DNA of 64,000 nt from Paragonimus westermani (GCA_008508345.1 QNGE01003551.1:1-64000); one strand, 5' to 3'. Shown: positions 47,601 through 59,860, counted from the stretch's first letter. Numbers and translations are program-made. The notes: a model not told the origin generated them from the letters alone.

Positions 47601-48906
47601 CAATGTAAACGACAGAACAAGAATGACGCATAGGATCTCGCGTCCAAGAATATACCAGACGGGCTCAGAGATGCGTTTGATCAACAGCCGGTGAGAGGTG
47701 TTTACTTAGCACAGAAGGTCATTTCCTTTACTTCAAGACATTCGTCATCCATAGGTGGTAAAGTCAGTTTTGCTTTATCAGTTATCGTTTTGATGGATGT
47801 TTAATACTCCTAACTTATGAAGCACGCTGACCAGCTCTAGGCGACCCGCTTGTTTACTCATAAAATCTCAACTGCTGCATGTGCCACTTACAATCTAGGT
47901 TTTACTGTATGCGTACCTTTTAATGCAAGTTCCGTTTTATCCCGTTTCCACGCTAGTCACACATTTACCAATGATAAATTCGGTCGAAGTCGACTCATTA
48001 CACTAATTTGCGTCTTCCAGTAACTAGTGAACTAATTTACGGAAACAGATCTTTTAAAAATTCCACAAGTTATTAAACTGAAAAACAAAAACGAAACAAT
48101 GAAAAGCAACCAGAAACCGAAAAAATGGACGAAAACAGAAAATTCATTATGTTAATTTTATAATCACATCACTGTTCGTGTATTTCAGAATTTTTTGAAA
48201 TCAGTGCTTACAACATTCATTTTTTAAGTCTTGGTAGTTAGTTGATGGAAAATACAAAACTCTTCATCCGGATCAAATTCGAGCCAATAGGAGCTCAAGC
48301 ACCAAGTGATTTACGGCTTTGTGTAGTCAAAAGAGAATTACATTGCATTGTAAGTTGCAAACTAGTTATAGTTCCAGATTGTACGCCATATTGAAACCGC
48401 TCCTTAGATGAACGTACACAATCAAACGAATTGATTATAATTCCAAAAAGAATATGTTGTAAACTGGTGAAGAAATCACTTAAATGCTAAAGAAATTAAG
48501 TTGAACCTGTTTGCGTTCGACCTGTATATAAGCCGACTTTGTCGCGTGCAGTAGTACGAGGTAATCGTGACCAAGTAATCGGTTTGTCAGCCGTGGTTCC
48601 TGAAATACCCGTCTGCTTCTTCAAAGGAGACGCAGTAGAATACACAACGCAAGATGCGTGGCGATGAATGTCAGACAGGTTGAAAAACACTAAGGCATTC
48701 AACAACCAGTAGGCAAAGTGTGTTCAATGAACCACACTTAAGTCTGGTGTACAACCCCGGAGAAATCTAGGACAAACGAAGATTTCACCCACGTTCATTT
48801 ACTACCAAATATACCACTTTGTTTCTCTATGCTGGTTATCGTCAAGCGCATAAATACAGCTGACACCTTTTCACAGGTTTAAACACTTTCTGTTTGACGT
48901 GTTTGC
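44606..48906. other. No firm gene; CT repeat and weak LINE-like stretch
   Basis: A CT dinucleotide tract lies at 46141-46158. Plus-strand frames from 46620 to 47510 read with a few stops as LINE-linker-like sequence (for example NAKLYSLVDNT and TRLLQEKLSCQLQE), but I cannot place them in a family. The remainder is A+T-rich and without recognisable features. Confidence 0.35.
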
Positions 48907-49212
48907 ATGAGACGGTTCAATCACGATGTTAAACAATACCTCCTGGCTCTAGTCCACGAAGTTTGTGCACTATACTTACTGGGCCAAACAAAACTCACCG
49001 TTACGTGCAACAGAATTATTTATCTGTGGCATGTTTCGGGTGGTTACTATCAGCTGAGCTTTTACAACGACATAAGTTGTGCTTCCAACGTGAAGAATCC
49101 CGAAAAAGTGGCCACAGTAGTGCTCGTACAGTGCCCCAACGGGAAAGAAAAGATGTCGCATTACCAATGTTTTAGAAAAAATTGGGCGCCTATGAATGAA
49201 CTTCGCATCTGA
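48907..49212 (+). CDS. Uncertain ORF with immunoglobulin-like spacing
   Basis: A 101-codon ATG-to-TGA frame. It contains KLTVTCNRIIYLWH and, 55 residues after that first Cys, KMSHYQC, the order expected of an Ig fold (B-strand Cys, C-strand Trp, F-strand Y-x-C). The N-terminus (YLLALVHEVCALYLLG) is hydrophobic but carries His and Glu, so it is a poor signal peptide. A second frame is also open over 48963-49175, which weakens the coding case. No splice signals were judged. It may be chance. Confidence 0.2.
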   Translation: MRRFNHDVKQYLLALVHEVCALYLLGQTKLTVTCNRIIYLWHVSGGYYQLSFYNDISCASNVKNPEKVATVVLVQCPNGKEKMSHYQCFRKNWAPMNELRI

Positions 49213-49525
49213 GCAATATCATTGAATACCCACATCAGTGGCTTGACCAAATCCAAATAAGCTATTCTTGATAAGTTCTTAAATTTTTACAGTCATCTGA
49301 CCGATACCATTTCTAAAAAAAATGTAGGCTACTCAAAGTTCGGGCAAACTGTTGCGCTTATCACGAACGAGCAAAATTACACAGATTGTCTTCAGTTAGT
49401 TCAATGAGAATTGCTTAACGTGAGCGTGTGGACCGAATTTAACAGGACATGTATCGTGCCGTTTTTCAAAATGTTCGATTCACCTGAACACTGTTGGCAA
49501 ACAACTGTAGTTTGGTACTTACATG

Positions 49526-49633
49526 TGATGGTTATGATGATGATGATGTTGATGATGATGACGATGATGATGATGATGATGATGATGACGATGATGATGA
49601 TGATGATGATGATGAAGATGATGATGATGATGA
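49526..49633 (+). repeat. GAT trinucleotide microsatellite
   Basis: About 108 bp of GAT/ATG units with a few GAC and AAG variants. The Met-rich plus frame and the His-rich minus frame crossing it are by-products of the repeat. The same motif forms the tail of LINE family B at 14945 and 28070, but no LINE sequence adjoins this copy. Confidence 0.95.
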
Positions 49634-49639
49634 CTTAGT

Positions 49640-51359
49640 TTTACAGTGTTGCCTCGAAAAATAAACTTTTTCTGTACAGAACAAATGCATTTATGTTTGG
49701 TGAAAGAGCATTTCAATATTATGAAGTCTGACTGGTGTGTGTGTGTTATTTCATGAGTAAGGTAAATTTGCTTTCCCAAAACAGTCCCAATTGAAGTGCG
49801 TAGTAAGGATTCAGCAAAAACTAACAGGTTGAAGAAATATACAATCTTTAGGAAGAGGTACGTCATTAAATGACTTCAACTTATAAACAGTTTTGACTGT
49901 TGTTCATTCTTTACGCAACGCTAAAATACCATCCATCGGACTGGAGGTTAGAAGAAGAATTATTTGGTGTTACGCCACACAGTAGTTGTCCCGCTCCAGT
50001 AAATTTACACGCTGACTTGGATATTGTCATTTTCCCCAGGTTTGTTTAAGGGCTGAATAGTGTGCATTTGAGCCACGGAACTTTCGACCAGTAAAACAAA
50101 CCTGGAGCCAATGTTTTAGTTCGGATCGAGTAGCAAGTTGGAAAGGACATCAAAATGAAGAATGTTGTGCTTTAAGGAGTCCACTTCGGTTTAGTACCGT
50201 TGTCGAAAGTTCAAAAGCTTGATTGATTTTAGGTTGCCCCCTTTCGTTTCTCGTTGAAGGAGTCTTCATTTTTTGTTGCAACTGCTCGAAGCAAATCACA
50301 AACTTGAGATGTTCGGATCTGTAAGCAAAATAACTGATGTCATCTGAATTTCCACAATTCACAGTGTGGAGTGGCTGAGGCGTATCGCTGGTATGTCCAA
50401 CAATCAGCTGATTGGCACTGATTTGGCCTGATCTGGAAGAAAATTCACAGTCGGTTAATCTTGACGTTAGGTCCACTAGTGGGATGCAGAACAGTTCATC
50501 TTCCCTGAACGACATATGAATACCCCTGATGAATACTTTGTTTTGTTTTCCCCCGCCCATCGAACAGGGTGTAATTAAACTGGGTTTAACCAAACACGAC
50601 TGCTAAGCCATTTCTTGATGAGAAGAAATGGGCGCTTTTCAAACCTTAAAGTATGCTCTCTGGGTGAGCCTGGGCGATCTGTTTTTTTCAGTAGAGGTAG
50701 ACGTTAGGAAGTAATGATTCACCTCGCAAGCGTTTCACAATGAGTGAAGTTTTTATCCTACTTTTTAATGCACATATCGATGGGAGGCCAGATTTGCAGT
50801 AGACCACACCCTTACCTCGCGGGCACGTACAATGTTAGGGATTTAGTGGTGTGGAGAAAGAAACGCACTGTTGCTGAAATCTGAAGTGAGCAAAATTCAT
50901 ATCTGATGCCGCCTTCCTAAGTAAACCAGTTTCCTTCCGAATCCTAATAATATAGAACCAATTGTATCACGTAGGAAGTGCAAAACACAGAGATCATTTA
51001 ACGTGCGTACCAAAGGACAAATGATAGAATGGCTCAGAAGTGCATTAATGAACTCGCCGGCGAATAACACACGAAGCGCAGCGTCTTACTTTTAAAGTTC
51101 ATCAATGATACAACACAAAATCCACATGTAACTATTATCGCTTATCTTGCTGACTGAGTTTTGGAGATTTGCGGAGTAGTGGTGAATAAAGTTCGGCAGT
51201 CACTCGCGTGAAAGTAAAATATGCTTGTCACTCTCTGTTCGTGTGCATTTAGTTTCACGTCTCACTCGAACCAGACTGCTATTGTGCTGGATTGTCAAGC
51301 CGGAAGTGCAAGTGCTCCAACTCTCGGCGGAATACATCGACGGTGCATCAAGGTACGTC
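49640..51359. other. No recognisable gene
   Basis: The 147-codon minus frame at 50150-50593 is one of the longer ones but has no domain and no clear splice context. Nothing else was seen. Confidence 0.4.
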
Positions 51360-51700
51360 TAAATACTCACAGCGAGCGGGTCGAGGCATGACAGGCAAAA
51401 TGGGGTGAATAACCAGATCGGGCGCACGAATACTGTAACATCCGGGCCAGTATCTCGACGTCATCGCAAAATGGGGCCAGAGGACACAGTGGGTGGAGTG
51501 CGGGAAGCACGAGCGATCGGACGAGCCATCACCCAACGAGATCGGCCCGACAGGCGAGGAACGGTAGGTGAAAAACGTCTTGACAAGAGGCGTCGACGCA
51601 CAAAAAGCGGGTCGAAGTGCGCACGACCTGTGAGCGAAACTCGGAGCTGTTGTGGTCCGGAATGATGACTCATAAACGTGAGAGCGCGCATGACATGGTA
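51360..51700. other. GC- and CpG-rich patch
   Basis: A sharp local rise in GC and CG dinucleotides (AGCGAGCGGGTCGAGG, ATCGGCCCGACAGGCGAGG, GGCGTCGACGCAC). Both strands are open through it: an Arg-rich 86-codon frame on plus and a 76-codon frame on minus, as expected from base composition. It could be an old LTR or promoter-like island. There is no support for a protein. Confidence 0.4.
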
Positions 51701-54060
51701 ACCAGCGTGTTGGACAATAGAGACTGTGCTTTATTGGACGCCTATTTCGCTACACTGTGAACATTTCTCAGTTCACATGAACGTTTTGCTTTGACTCTCT
51801 TTTCATATGTTTATTGTCTCTTCTGGCCAGCTTTGCCACATGGATCTAAGGGATGGGTTGTTTCGAGTTCCAGATTGAGTCAGGATAACCTCACCGTTGT
51901 TGTACGGGGAAAATTCTCCTAAATTTCTAGTAAGCCAGGTTGCTGAATAGCTTAATGTTGCACCATTACTTGTGTTTATCTTGGGTTCACTGCAGCCCAC
52001 ATGCAAAGTTTATGATCACAGTCGGATCAAAAACAGTGATCAGTCGGGAGTGATTACGACAGAGAAATACGGTTTGCCAATGGCGCTGCAATTCGGTATA
52101 TGGCACCGATCACGGCTACTGTAACAGTGACTTGCTAATAAACGGTTGGAGATAACCGTCGATTCGAAATTTTAATTGTTCATCGAGGCCATTTTTCCCG
52201 AGTGTCAGCTTACTGGCAACTTCCCAGTCGGAAAGGACAGTTCAATAAACATTATCAACGTGTATACGAATACCCTTAAATCGGACACGTAAAAAGTTGC
52301 ATTAGTGACAAGTCACTCTTCCAAATTGTTCCACCTACCTCAGAGCGGCTCCATGCACAAGCGACATAGGAACTGTACGACGTGTATCTTCGTCAATCAG
52401 TGTCAAAATGTGAGTTTCATTTGCCCCGCTATCAAGAGTCTACAAGAATTCGTTGAAAATATTATCGTACGTGTTTTAAGCGGTCTTATCCGCCCGACCA
52501 AAAAAACTAAACTGAAACACCTTTTGAACAACAATAAACATGTATGAGGTTAGTAAACTTCATCTGGGAGATATATGAGGACTTGAGTAGCTCACTTGGT
52601 GCACCAACTCAGTAGAAAACAGAGAAGAATCGTACTGTGCAGTTTCTTGTCTTTTTACAACATAAACCGATATGTTAGTGCCTTACACTATTTGAATCTA
52701 CGACGGCCTACACCAGATCACCTAAACCATGGATAGTGAGATGAACCAGATTCTTCTTCTTACTCGTTAGAGGTATGTAGGCGTTTGTTTAAGACATACT
52801 TAAGGCAAAGTAGAGGTGAGCTAACATTCATGACTTCACTCACTGCAGCAGCTCGCTGATGGTGCAGCTTTTGTAACTCAATCCAACTTATAAGGCATAT
52901 GTTGTGACCTCCACTTTACTCGACATGGGTGTTACACTATTCCAACACCATGGGTTGTAAAACCAGACCTAAAGTAGGGCATCATGTCGTTGTCATAATT
53001 GTCGGAGGTGGAATTCGTTCAGGAATAGTCGAATACGCTCAACCTTGCAGAATGCTGGGTCAATAAAAGCCGAGTACCATCTGTCCATAAATTTGTGGCA
53101 CTTATTCCTAACAAAACTGATGTGTTCAGCCAGATATTTAGCTAATTTAAACCATCTGCTATCGGCGTAACAAAAACATTTTACATTGCGAATGTTAATT
53201 ATGAATAGTTAAATTTACTTCAAGTAGTCGTATTTCTTCATGATCGTACCACATGTTCTACCACCTCGAATCCCCCTTCAATAAGTGTACGTTTTAAAGT
53301 TCCATTCTTTCAAGGTTACCTGAAATTGTATGGCGAGTTGTCTGTGGTAATACCACATCTACTATTAAGTTGTATTACCTGTCGACCTCTGTAAAATAAA
53401 CTACTTAGTGATTAGCTTTCCAACGAGCTATAAAACCAGGCTACTGGCTACAAACGTTTCATTGCCCAAAGACTGAACGTCAGCAGTGCATTGGTGTTTG
53501 AGTGTAATGATTTGCGTGTTAGCCTAAGATTGGTGGAACTTACAGGACTCTTGCTTTTATATGCAGATTGGGTTAACCTTTTGATTTGGCTTCCGATTAG
53601 TAACCTCTTAACACCTCTGTAAACATGATCTGAAGTTTAATCGGTCAAATCCTGTTACCGCTGAATCGTAACCTATACTCTAATTGGTCGTTCCCCAGCT
53701 ATTTACTGAGTCCGTCGCTTAGTCGAGTATGGCCTACTTGGTTATTCATTATCCAGCCTTGATCATCAGTCCAATTGCTCCGTTCACATACCAAAATCTG
53801 GAAATGGTCGCGTTCACATCACCGTAATCCTTCGACTCACACTTTCTCATACAGTTTGGTCAATTTGATGTTTCTTTATTGAACTGACTTGTAAATAATG
53901 AGCACCAAGAGGTGCTGCTGTCCATTTCGTGTTTGCTTAAATACGGATTTCTTTTGTGTTCATGCCTAATACGCGTCCAGTCAGATCACTGTGGATGGCG
54001 ACCAACCAAAAATGCGAGTCTCGCTTGATGGCTATTTCTTATTCAATTTTAAGTAATTAG
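51701..54060. other. No recognisable gene
   Basis: A+T-rich, with short frames only (the longest, 80 codons at 52305, has no motif). Nothing supported. Confidence 0.45.
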
Positions 54061-54255
54061 CTTCCGTGGTGTTTGACCGGCGTGAATTTTCCTATATTCA
54101 TTGCATGTGCTTGTGTATCTAATGTCTCCCCGGTGGTCGGGTCTGATTTCGAGAGTAATCTCCGAAAGGTTACAAGTGGTGTGCGCGCTAGTGTACTGAT
54201 CTATAATTGCAGACTCGAACAAAATAACCGCTTTTATAACAGTTTCAGTCCAAAA
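54061..54255 (+). CDS. Candidate exon, possible Ig-like relative of the 55.5 kb gene
   Basis: A 195-nt open segment, phase 0 at both ends, between an acceptor (TTTTAAGTAATTAG) and a strong donor (AAAA|GTAAGC). It encodes a hydrophobic stretch (VNFPIFIACACVSNV) followed by SDFESNLRKVTSGVRASVLI and YNCRLEQNNRFYNSFSPK. This resembles the first exon of the gene at 55529 (DFPTNLK, then a Cys 17-18 residues later, exon end about 15 residues after the Cys). The phase at the donor differs (0 here, 1 there). There is no ATG start, so an upstream exon would be needed or the copy is dead. Confidence 0.25.
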
Positions 54256-54495
54256 GTAAGCAAAAACACCTATATTGATTACTACAATCTCAGTACTATC
54301 TTACAGACAACAAAATGGAACTTGCTACACGTGGGATGATTCAGCTGGTTTAAATGATTCAAATTTTACTCCCAGTTGCATCTCACATACTAAGGCAATT
54401 AACCCCGTATTTGCGTCATGTATTCCTATTTTCGGTAGTTTTCAGCTTGCTGGCTTCCCTTGGTAGTCATCTCATTGATATGTTCATATTCTCAG

Positions 54496-54741
54496 TTAGC
54501 TACTCAGGCTTGTTACCCGCAAATCGAAATAAATGGCCATCACTTTTGGAGGACAGCGAAACGGAATATCACATTTAGTTGGTTGTCTTACTTTGGTAGG
54601 CAGTTTACCGTAAGGGAATTTTCTGCTACGTTAACGGATTGCGTGTTGGAACCTCCTCAAAGAATGTGGTCATTGGCAAAATGTTATTGGGCCTGGCAAA
54701 ATAAGCACTTCAGTAGTAACCTGCTGCAGTGGATGCACTAA
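54496..54741 (+). CDS. Candidate exon following 54061-54255
   Basis: Begins after ATATGTTCATATTCTCAG, in phase 0, and so joins the previous exon in frame. Runs 81 codons to a stop at 54739-54741 (LATQACYPQIEINGHHFW, NITFSWLSYFGRQF, LTDCVLEPPQRMW). A Cys followed 12 residues later by Trp and a later Cys would suit an Ig fold, but this is weak. An internal donor (TTTG|GTAGGC at 54596) could end it earlier. Confidence 0.2.
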   Translation, partial: LATQACYPQIEINGHHFWRTAKRNITFSWLSYFGRQFTVREFSATLTDCVLEPPQRMWSLAKCYWAWQNKHFSSNLLQWMH

Positions 54742-55528
54742 ATGGGCCAGGTAATTCGCAGACAACACTAAACATCCGTCCGTTTTAAACCAACCTGAAA
54801 CATTTATTGGACTCCGGACTGAGAAAATTCCTTCCTTCTATTTGCGTTCATTAGTCCACTCACTAGCCTGACTTTTAGTTCGTGTACCCTACTCACCCCA
54901 CTTTTGTTTTACTGAACTAATTTACCATTAACCGTCTGCGGCACGGGTAGTCATTCCTGATCTGACGTACTAGCGTAACGATTCACCTTTGGCCTTGCCG
55001 GCTACGTTCGGAATCCAACGATTTTGCTGAAAGAAACTATTTTGAACGACTGAGGTTTGGTTATTTTAATTGGTTGTGTTCTGTTGCCAGTACCTTGTAA
55101 ACATTTTGACCCAGTATTGTTTACTATTTGGGGACATGCTTTCGAGCTATACGTAACCCAGCGAACGGACGTGGATCGCTACAAATCGATTATAAAGGCC
55201 TCACATCAAAAATGCACACGAGTATTCCACCAAACGCTTTCCGGTAGTCTGACATCCAGCGTTCGCTAGCCAGCTGCATGTTTGTTGCATTTTGTAGTAA
55301 AATTGTAATGCGTTTCACAGTATACCGTTAGTTTTCTGTTTCCATCCAGAAAGTTTCTTTTTTAATTTTTCATTCTTTCGATTGTTGGATATTTTATATA
55401 TTTCGTCAATCCTTCACTTTCTACCGATTTTAATGGTCCAACATGTTGCTTTCTCTAACCAGTGCGTTTCCAGTGAATTTTAGTAAGTAATTTTGGGTAG
55501 TGATCAACGCCGGCCTTCATTGAACGAG
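54742..55528. other. No firm gene
   Basis: A plus frame at 55057-55269 has a good acceptor-like tract before it (TTGGTTGTGTTCTGTTGCCAG) and 63 open codons after it, but no motif and no clear donor. Otherwise nothing is recognised. Confidence 0.35.
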
Positions 55529-55739
55529 ATGTCTATCTGCTGGCAGTTATTTGCAATAACTTTGATATTTGTAAAATCTAGCACCTGCTGTGACTACCCC
55601 GTTAGCTTGCTACACTACGTCTCAGTTGATTTTCCCACAAATTTGAAGGTTATGCAAATCGACGCCCTATCACTCGAGACTATCCAACTTCACTGTGGAG
55701 TTGCAATAGTACGGATTAAGTGGTCACGTGATCGGAAAA
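55529..55739 (+). CDS. Exon 1 of a predicted secreted Ig-like protein
   Basis: Starts at ATG (context GAACGAGATGTCT) with in-frame stops just upstream. Encodes 70 residues and ends in phase 1 at a donor GTAACC. Residues 1-21 form a classical signal peptide (MSICWQLFAITLIFVKSSTC). Residues 50-66 give the B and C strands of an immunoglobulin fold: TIQLHCG then RIKWSRDRK, Cys and Trp 9 residues apart. Phase-1 boundaries are usual for Ig exons. It joins in frame to 59700 across an intron of 3.96 kb that contains SINE copies. The fold is inferred from motifs. The family and function are not recognised. Confidence 0.4.
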
Positions 55740-57479
55740 GTAACCGACATTCAATTTTCCGCCGAGTAGCCTTCGAGACCGAGATAACGCCAAATACAGC
55801 CACTCTGAAGAAACAGGTTGAACAATATTGCTGGTAGACACTTTCGAAGGTTTGCTAAATGGAGTGATATCCAAATGCAGAAATCCAGACAGTGACAGTC
55901 CAGACAGTGACAGGAACCGCATACTCATACGTGTCGCCTGTTCTACCAGCTGAGATGCGAAATTAAGCCAGGAAAACGGAAAGTTCTTAGTAGGACTCTC
56001 CATTAGTCTGACCACCCCACCGTCTATTTAGTGTCCATCGGATAAACGAGGGGATGGAGTAATAAAATGGAGCTCCCGTTGGAAAATCCACACTATCATC
56101 CACCAATGCTACCGATAAAATTCAAGCTTAAGTAATGTGTTCTACAACATTTAACAGTTATGAAACAATTCATTTGTGAAAAAACTGGTTTTTTGAAAGT
56201 TTCAAATCAGCAATAAGAACCACAAGCAAACGACAGACAAAATCCTAGAAAGTGTTTCGATCAAACTAGAGTAGTTCCTAAATTTATCGTACAACAACAT
56301 TTTATTAGAAGGTTTCTATTTAACAATAACTGCGTGTAATGTGTGTTTTCTAAGAAGACAAATATGAAATAAGAACCTTTAGTTAAATCCTAGGCAGGTG
56401 AACGGATGGCACTGTGATACAACACAAACCTAAAGCATTAGCAAATGGAAACCATTTACCATAACATCGTGCTTAGGTCGCATCCAGACAATTTGAAAAT
56501 GGGAATACCAACCAATGCGGTGAGAGTGGCCTTGAAAGGTCGAACGCCTGACACTGAAAAACGAATCACCTCGTGCAAACAATTGCGCACCACATGCACA
56601 TGTGGCAAAGTTGTTCGGATGAAGGTGGGGGAGAAATCGACCAAGCACTGACTTATCAGGTAGCTGAGGTGCTAATTCTAAAATATTCATCCCATTTGCT
56701 GCTATCTCTCCAACTATTTTGTGTCCTTTGTAATGGATTGCTCTGCGATCGATAATTTGGACGCGCCCTCCATTTTACTGGCATTAGAAATAGTAGGAAT
56801 CCCATTTTGCTTAAGTGACCTACATGCCTTAATAGTGGTAGGTGGGTGTGTTTTGCAGAACAGGGAATGGGTCACAATATAACAGCATTTTCGACTCGCT
56901 TAGTTTATTTATATGCGGTGACGACTGAACGCGAGACATATAACTAGGCAGTGCGTAAGAAGTGATTACCCCAACTTCGAAAACAGTCTTCCAAAGATTT
57001 GCCATCGGAACGGTTATTCGTATTTCACAAGTTTTTGCGTCAGAAATATATATATATGCCACCACTAGCACGTACAAATCAAGACCGCTGGTAGCTTATA
57101 TTTGACTCTTCGAAGTTGATTAGTTACACTGATATAATGTAAAACAACATTTTTCTGTGACACTGTTGAACAGAGAAATTCAAAAGGAATTCTTGCGCTT
57201 TGTAAATTGCCATCAGATTTTACTAAATTGTTTCAGATATCTGCTGGTTAACTATTTGCACGGTTAATTCAGTTGAACTTAGATCAGGCTGTAGATCCCA
57301 CAAGTTCTTGGAGGTATTGACCAGTAGAAAACAGGAGCCACCTCTCTGAGTAAAACTTAGCCCACTCATCAGAGTACTTTGGCGCATAATTTGCTCAATG
57401 TGTATAGTTATCTGTATTCTCTAATTTTACTCCACAAGACTCATCGAAATTTTTAAACTGAACGGCGTCCCCATCCAAT
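55740..57479. other. Intron 1 of the Ig-like candidate, first part
   Basis: No domain-bearing frame. A short tandem (CCAGACAGTGACAG, two units) lies at 55889-55917. Overlapping frames at 56430-56690 have no motif. Confidence 0.35.
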
Positions 57480-57486
57480 CGCAGTC

Positions 57487-57715
57487 CTTGCATTCAGATG
57501 AGCCGGTCCGCTTCGTAAGAAAGCACTAGAATGGAGTTTCGTTCTTATTAGAGTTTACCAGTAGTGCATATCCTTGTCCGCATCGGAGTTTTTACTCTGA
57601 TCCTGGTGTATGTGAAACTAGCGTGTTAACTACAACGCCAATAACTTCACAATAGGCATGACTGAATAATCAAATCGGAACACCCAACCACAACCTTGTA
57701 TGAATAGTGTTCAGG
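57487..57715 (-). mobile_element. tRNA-type SINE (family S1), diverged
   Basis: The reverse complement follows the S1 order: GTTGTAGTTAACACGC (A-box region), AAAAACTCCGATGCGGACAAGG (B-box region, damaged), ATATGCACTACTGG, CTAATAAGAACGAAACTCC, CTAGTGCTTTC and ATCTGAATGCAAGG. The flank beyond the A box (ATTCATACAAGGTTGTGG) is shared with the copy at 59480-59610, so S1 extends further 5' than the tRNA-like head. Confidence 0.65.
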
Positions 57716-58284
57716 TTGACCGATCATTTTGAAAGTGCAGACAGAATCGCTCTGTCCACTCCTGTCGGTAAACCTCGCGGACAGGGACTTTGTCATACAC
57801 CTAAACTATCCGATTGCCTTGTGTACCTGACTAGATGCAACGGAAAGTACTTTCTCAGACCTGATTGATAAACTGTCAAGCTGCTTTACTGAAAATGATC
57901 GGACTCCAAGTCACCACTGGTTTTCGCTAGATATGACCACAACATTCCTCTGAGGGAGGTCACCTTGTGTTGAGGTACTTCAAAGTTTTGTTAGTGCGAT
58001 CCGCTCATTCTGGCAAGTCTGTGATTACCATGTTTAACGTCGGGTCTGCCTCCGAAATTGAAAGAATTAAATAAAACATTTAATCACGGCTTCAGTATCC
58101 GGATCGGATTTTCAACCGATTTTTTGCGTCTTATCGATTGTAGCTGATATGACAGCTACTGCCTCTCGTCTCTATGTGATCAGCGTTACTCAGGAACGAA
58201 TGTGGTCGGATGTTTAACTATGCTAATTCGGTCGCGCCTTTTGTAAGGTCAACGGAACGGTGATAAAAGTGGTTGTTTCGTAGA

Positions 58285-58335
58285 TAAATGAAACAGAATT
58301 TAAATTCCGGTCGTGACAAAGATATAAGCTGGTAC
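58285..58335 (+). mobile_element. tRNA-type SINE (family S1) head fragment
   Basis: GAATTTAAATTCCGGTCGTG followed by ACAAAGATATAAGC resembles the S1 B-box region (TTCAAATCCCGGCCGTGGCA, AGGATA). Short and diverged. The reading frame at 58288-58509 starts inside it. Confidence 0.4.
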
Positions 58336-59484
58336 CTATCTCTAGCCTTTCTTTCTAAACGGGGCTATCAAAATGTATGTCTGAGTGCAAAATCATTGAA
58401 CATCTATGAATGGGTTTCAAGTCTCATACATATCTTACCGCAGGACATAAGAGGCAGCCACCTGATTATGCATAATTTTTCTTTCAATTTGTTGTCCGTC
58501 TACTGCTAAGGGTCAGACCAGTAAGTAATGGGAAGATATCATGCATTCGAACGTAACATTAGGCTGTACTTTCATGTTCCAGTAGATGACTAAAGGACAG
58601 AAAGCTCACATAAGTTGATTTCCACTGGAGACAACTAACACTTATAAAGTGAAACAAACAATGGTCATCCGAAGGAAAACTAATTAGAGTCGCCATTAAA
58701 ATTTCGTATTGTATGTTGGACCTTAGTTTGGAAAATCACACAAGTCGTGTCCTTCCACATGAACGAGGTGGAAAGCAAGTTACGACTCAAGTCGTACCAT
58801 GGTCTTGTGAGTCTCTGTGAGTGTATAGCGGATAGTGATGGGTGGCTAGTGATTGACATGTCTTAACTGAGTCTGAACAACGTCAGGCGCTCACAAGTTT
58901 TGAGCCTAAACAACGTTTAAATTACCCCTTTGTGTTTAGTTCATTAAACAACAGAAGCTGGGTTTAATCGTTCTTCAGAGACAGCTCAGACTGAACAAAG
59001 ACAGAGGTAAATTCGTCTGCATGTGGGATCACGAAGTGTCTGTGAATGGTGCTACTCACGTTCACATAAGTTAAATACCATACATATCTGGCTGCACCTT
59101 TCATGTTCAGGTGGATTTTTTAACTAATCCGTTTTCGAAAAGTTCATCAGGTTCATTATAACATTGTTCATCTGTTGAAAACCACCGCAACAAATCCGGA
59201 AGGGTTTGTCAGTTACACTACACCTGCCTTAGTTTTATATAAAAAACTCAACCGAGCTCTATATAAAAACCTGTTTAATCATTTCGTCTTCTATTTAACC
59301 GCCTATCTGATTCACTTTTTAGTCATTAACAGCAGTTCAGAGATTTCGATCATTTCGAACTAAACACCGTGCACACTTGATCGCATCCTTCGCATCCGGA
59401 CAAAAATGTCAGCTAAGTGACTTCCAAAAGAAGTACCAGACCCGAAGTTCTATCATCACTACTGCATGTTCTCATCGAGACCGA

Positions 59485-59610
59485 TGTTTGCACTCCGGCC
59501 GTCGTGATTGTGAGACCAGCGTGTCAACCACAACACCAATGACTTTACAATAGTCGCAGCTGAATGATCTTAGCCGACAAGGTCAACCACAACATTGTGT
59601 GAATAGTGTC
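59485..59610 (-). mobile_element. tRNA-type SINE (family S1), 5' half
   Basis: On the minus strand the order is GTGTTGTGGTTGACACGCTGG (A-box region), CTCACAATCACGACGGCCGGAG; the flank ACACTATTCACACAATGTTGTGG is shared with 57690-57715. The 3' body is missing. It lies 90 bp upstream of exon 2 of the Ig-like candidate. Confidence 0.55.
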
Positions 59611-59699
59611 ACTTAAAGTGGCACGTATCCGCCACTTACAGTGTGTGTGTGTGGAATGGCTTCACCTTACAAACTTACTGATCCGCCTACATTATCCAG

Positions 59700-59860
59700 T
59701 TTTACAAAAAAGACAAAGCACTTCACGATACTTTTGTCATGGTGGATTCAGCAGCATCTACGGTCACTATAAATTCGTTAGCTGCTATCGTGCACACACT
59801 GAAACTTTCACAGTGGAAAGTTGCATTGCTGGTCAGAGGTTTTCCTTACCGAATCATGAC
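59700..59860 (+). CDS. Exon 2 of the predicted Ig-like protein
   Basis: Acceptor CTACATTATCCAG, donor GAC|GTGAGT (near-consensus). Enters in phase 1 and leaves in phase 0, encoding 53 residues (LQKRQSTSRYFCHGG, then SCYRAHTETFTVESC and AGQRFSLPNHD). It would supply the C' to E strands; RFSLPN resembles an E strand. Three extra cysteines could form a second disulphide. Another reading frame of the same segment is also open and resembles ligand-binding receptor sequence (SQWKVALLV), but only the frame used here joins in phase to both neighbours. Confidence 0.35.

Noticed and set aside
49411..49866. Met-rich and His-rich open frames
   Set aside because: They are translations of the GAT microsatellite.
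59700..59860. Reading of this exon as a receptor ligand-binding domain (SQWKVALLV)
   Set aside because: That frame does not join in phase to the neighbouring exons, whereas the Ig frame joins both; it is kept only as an alternative.
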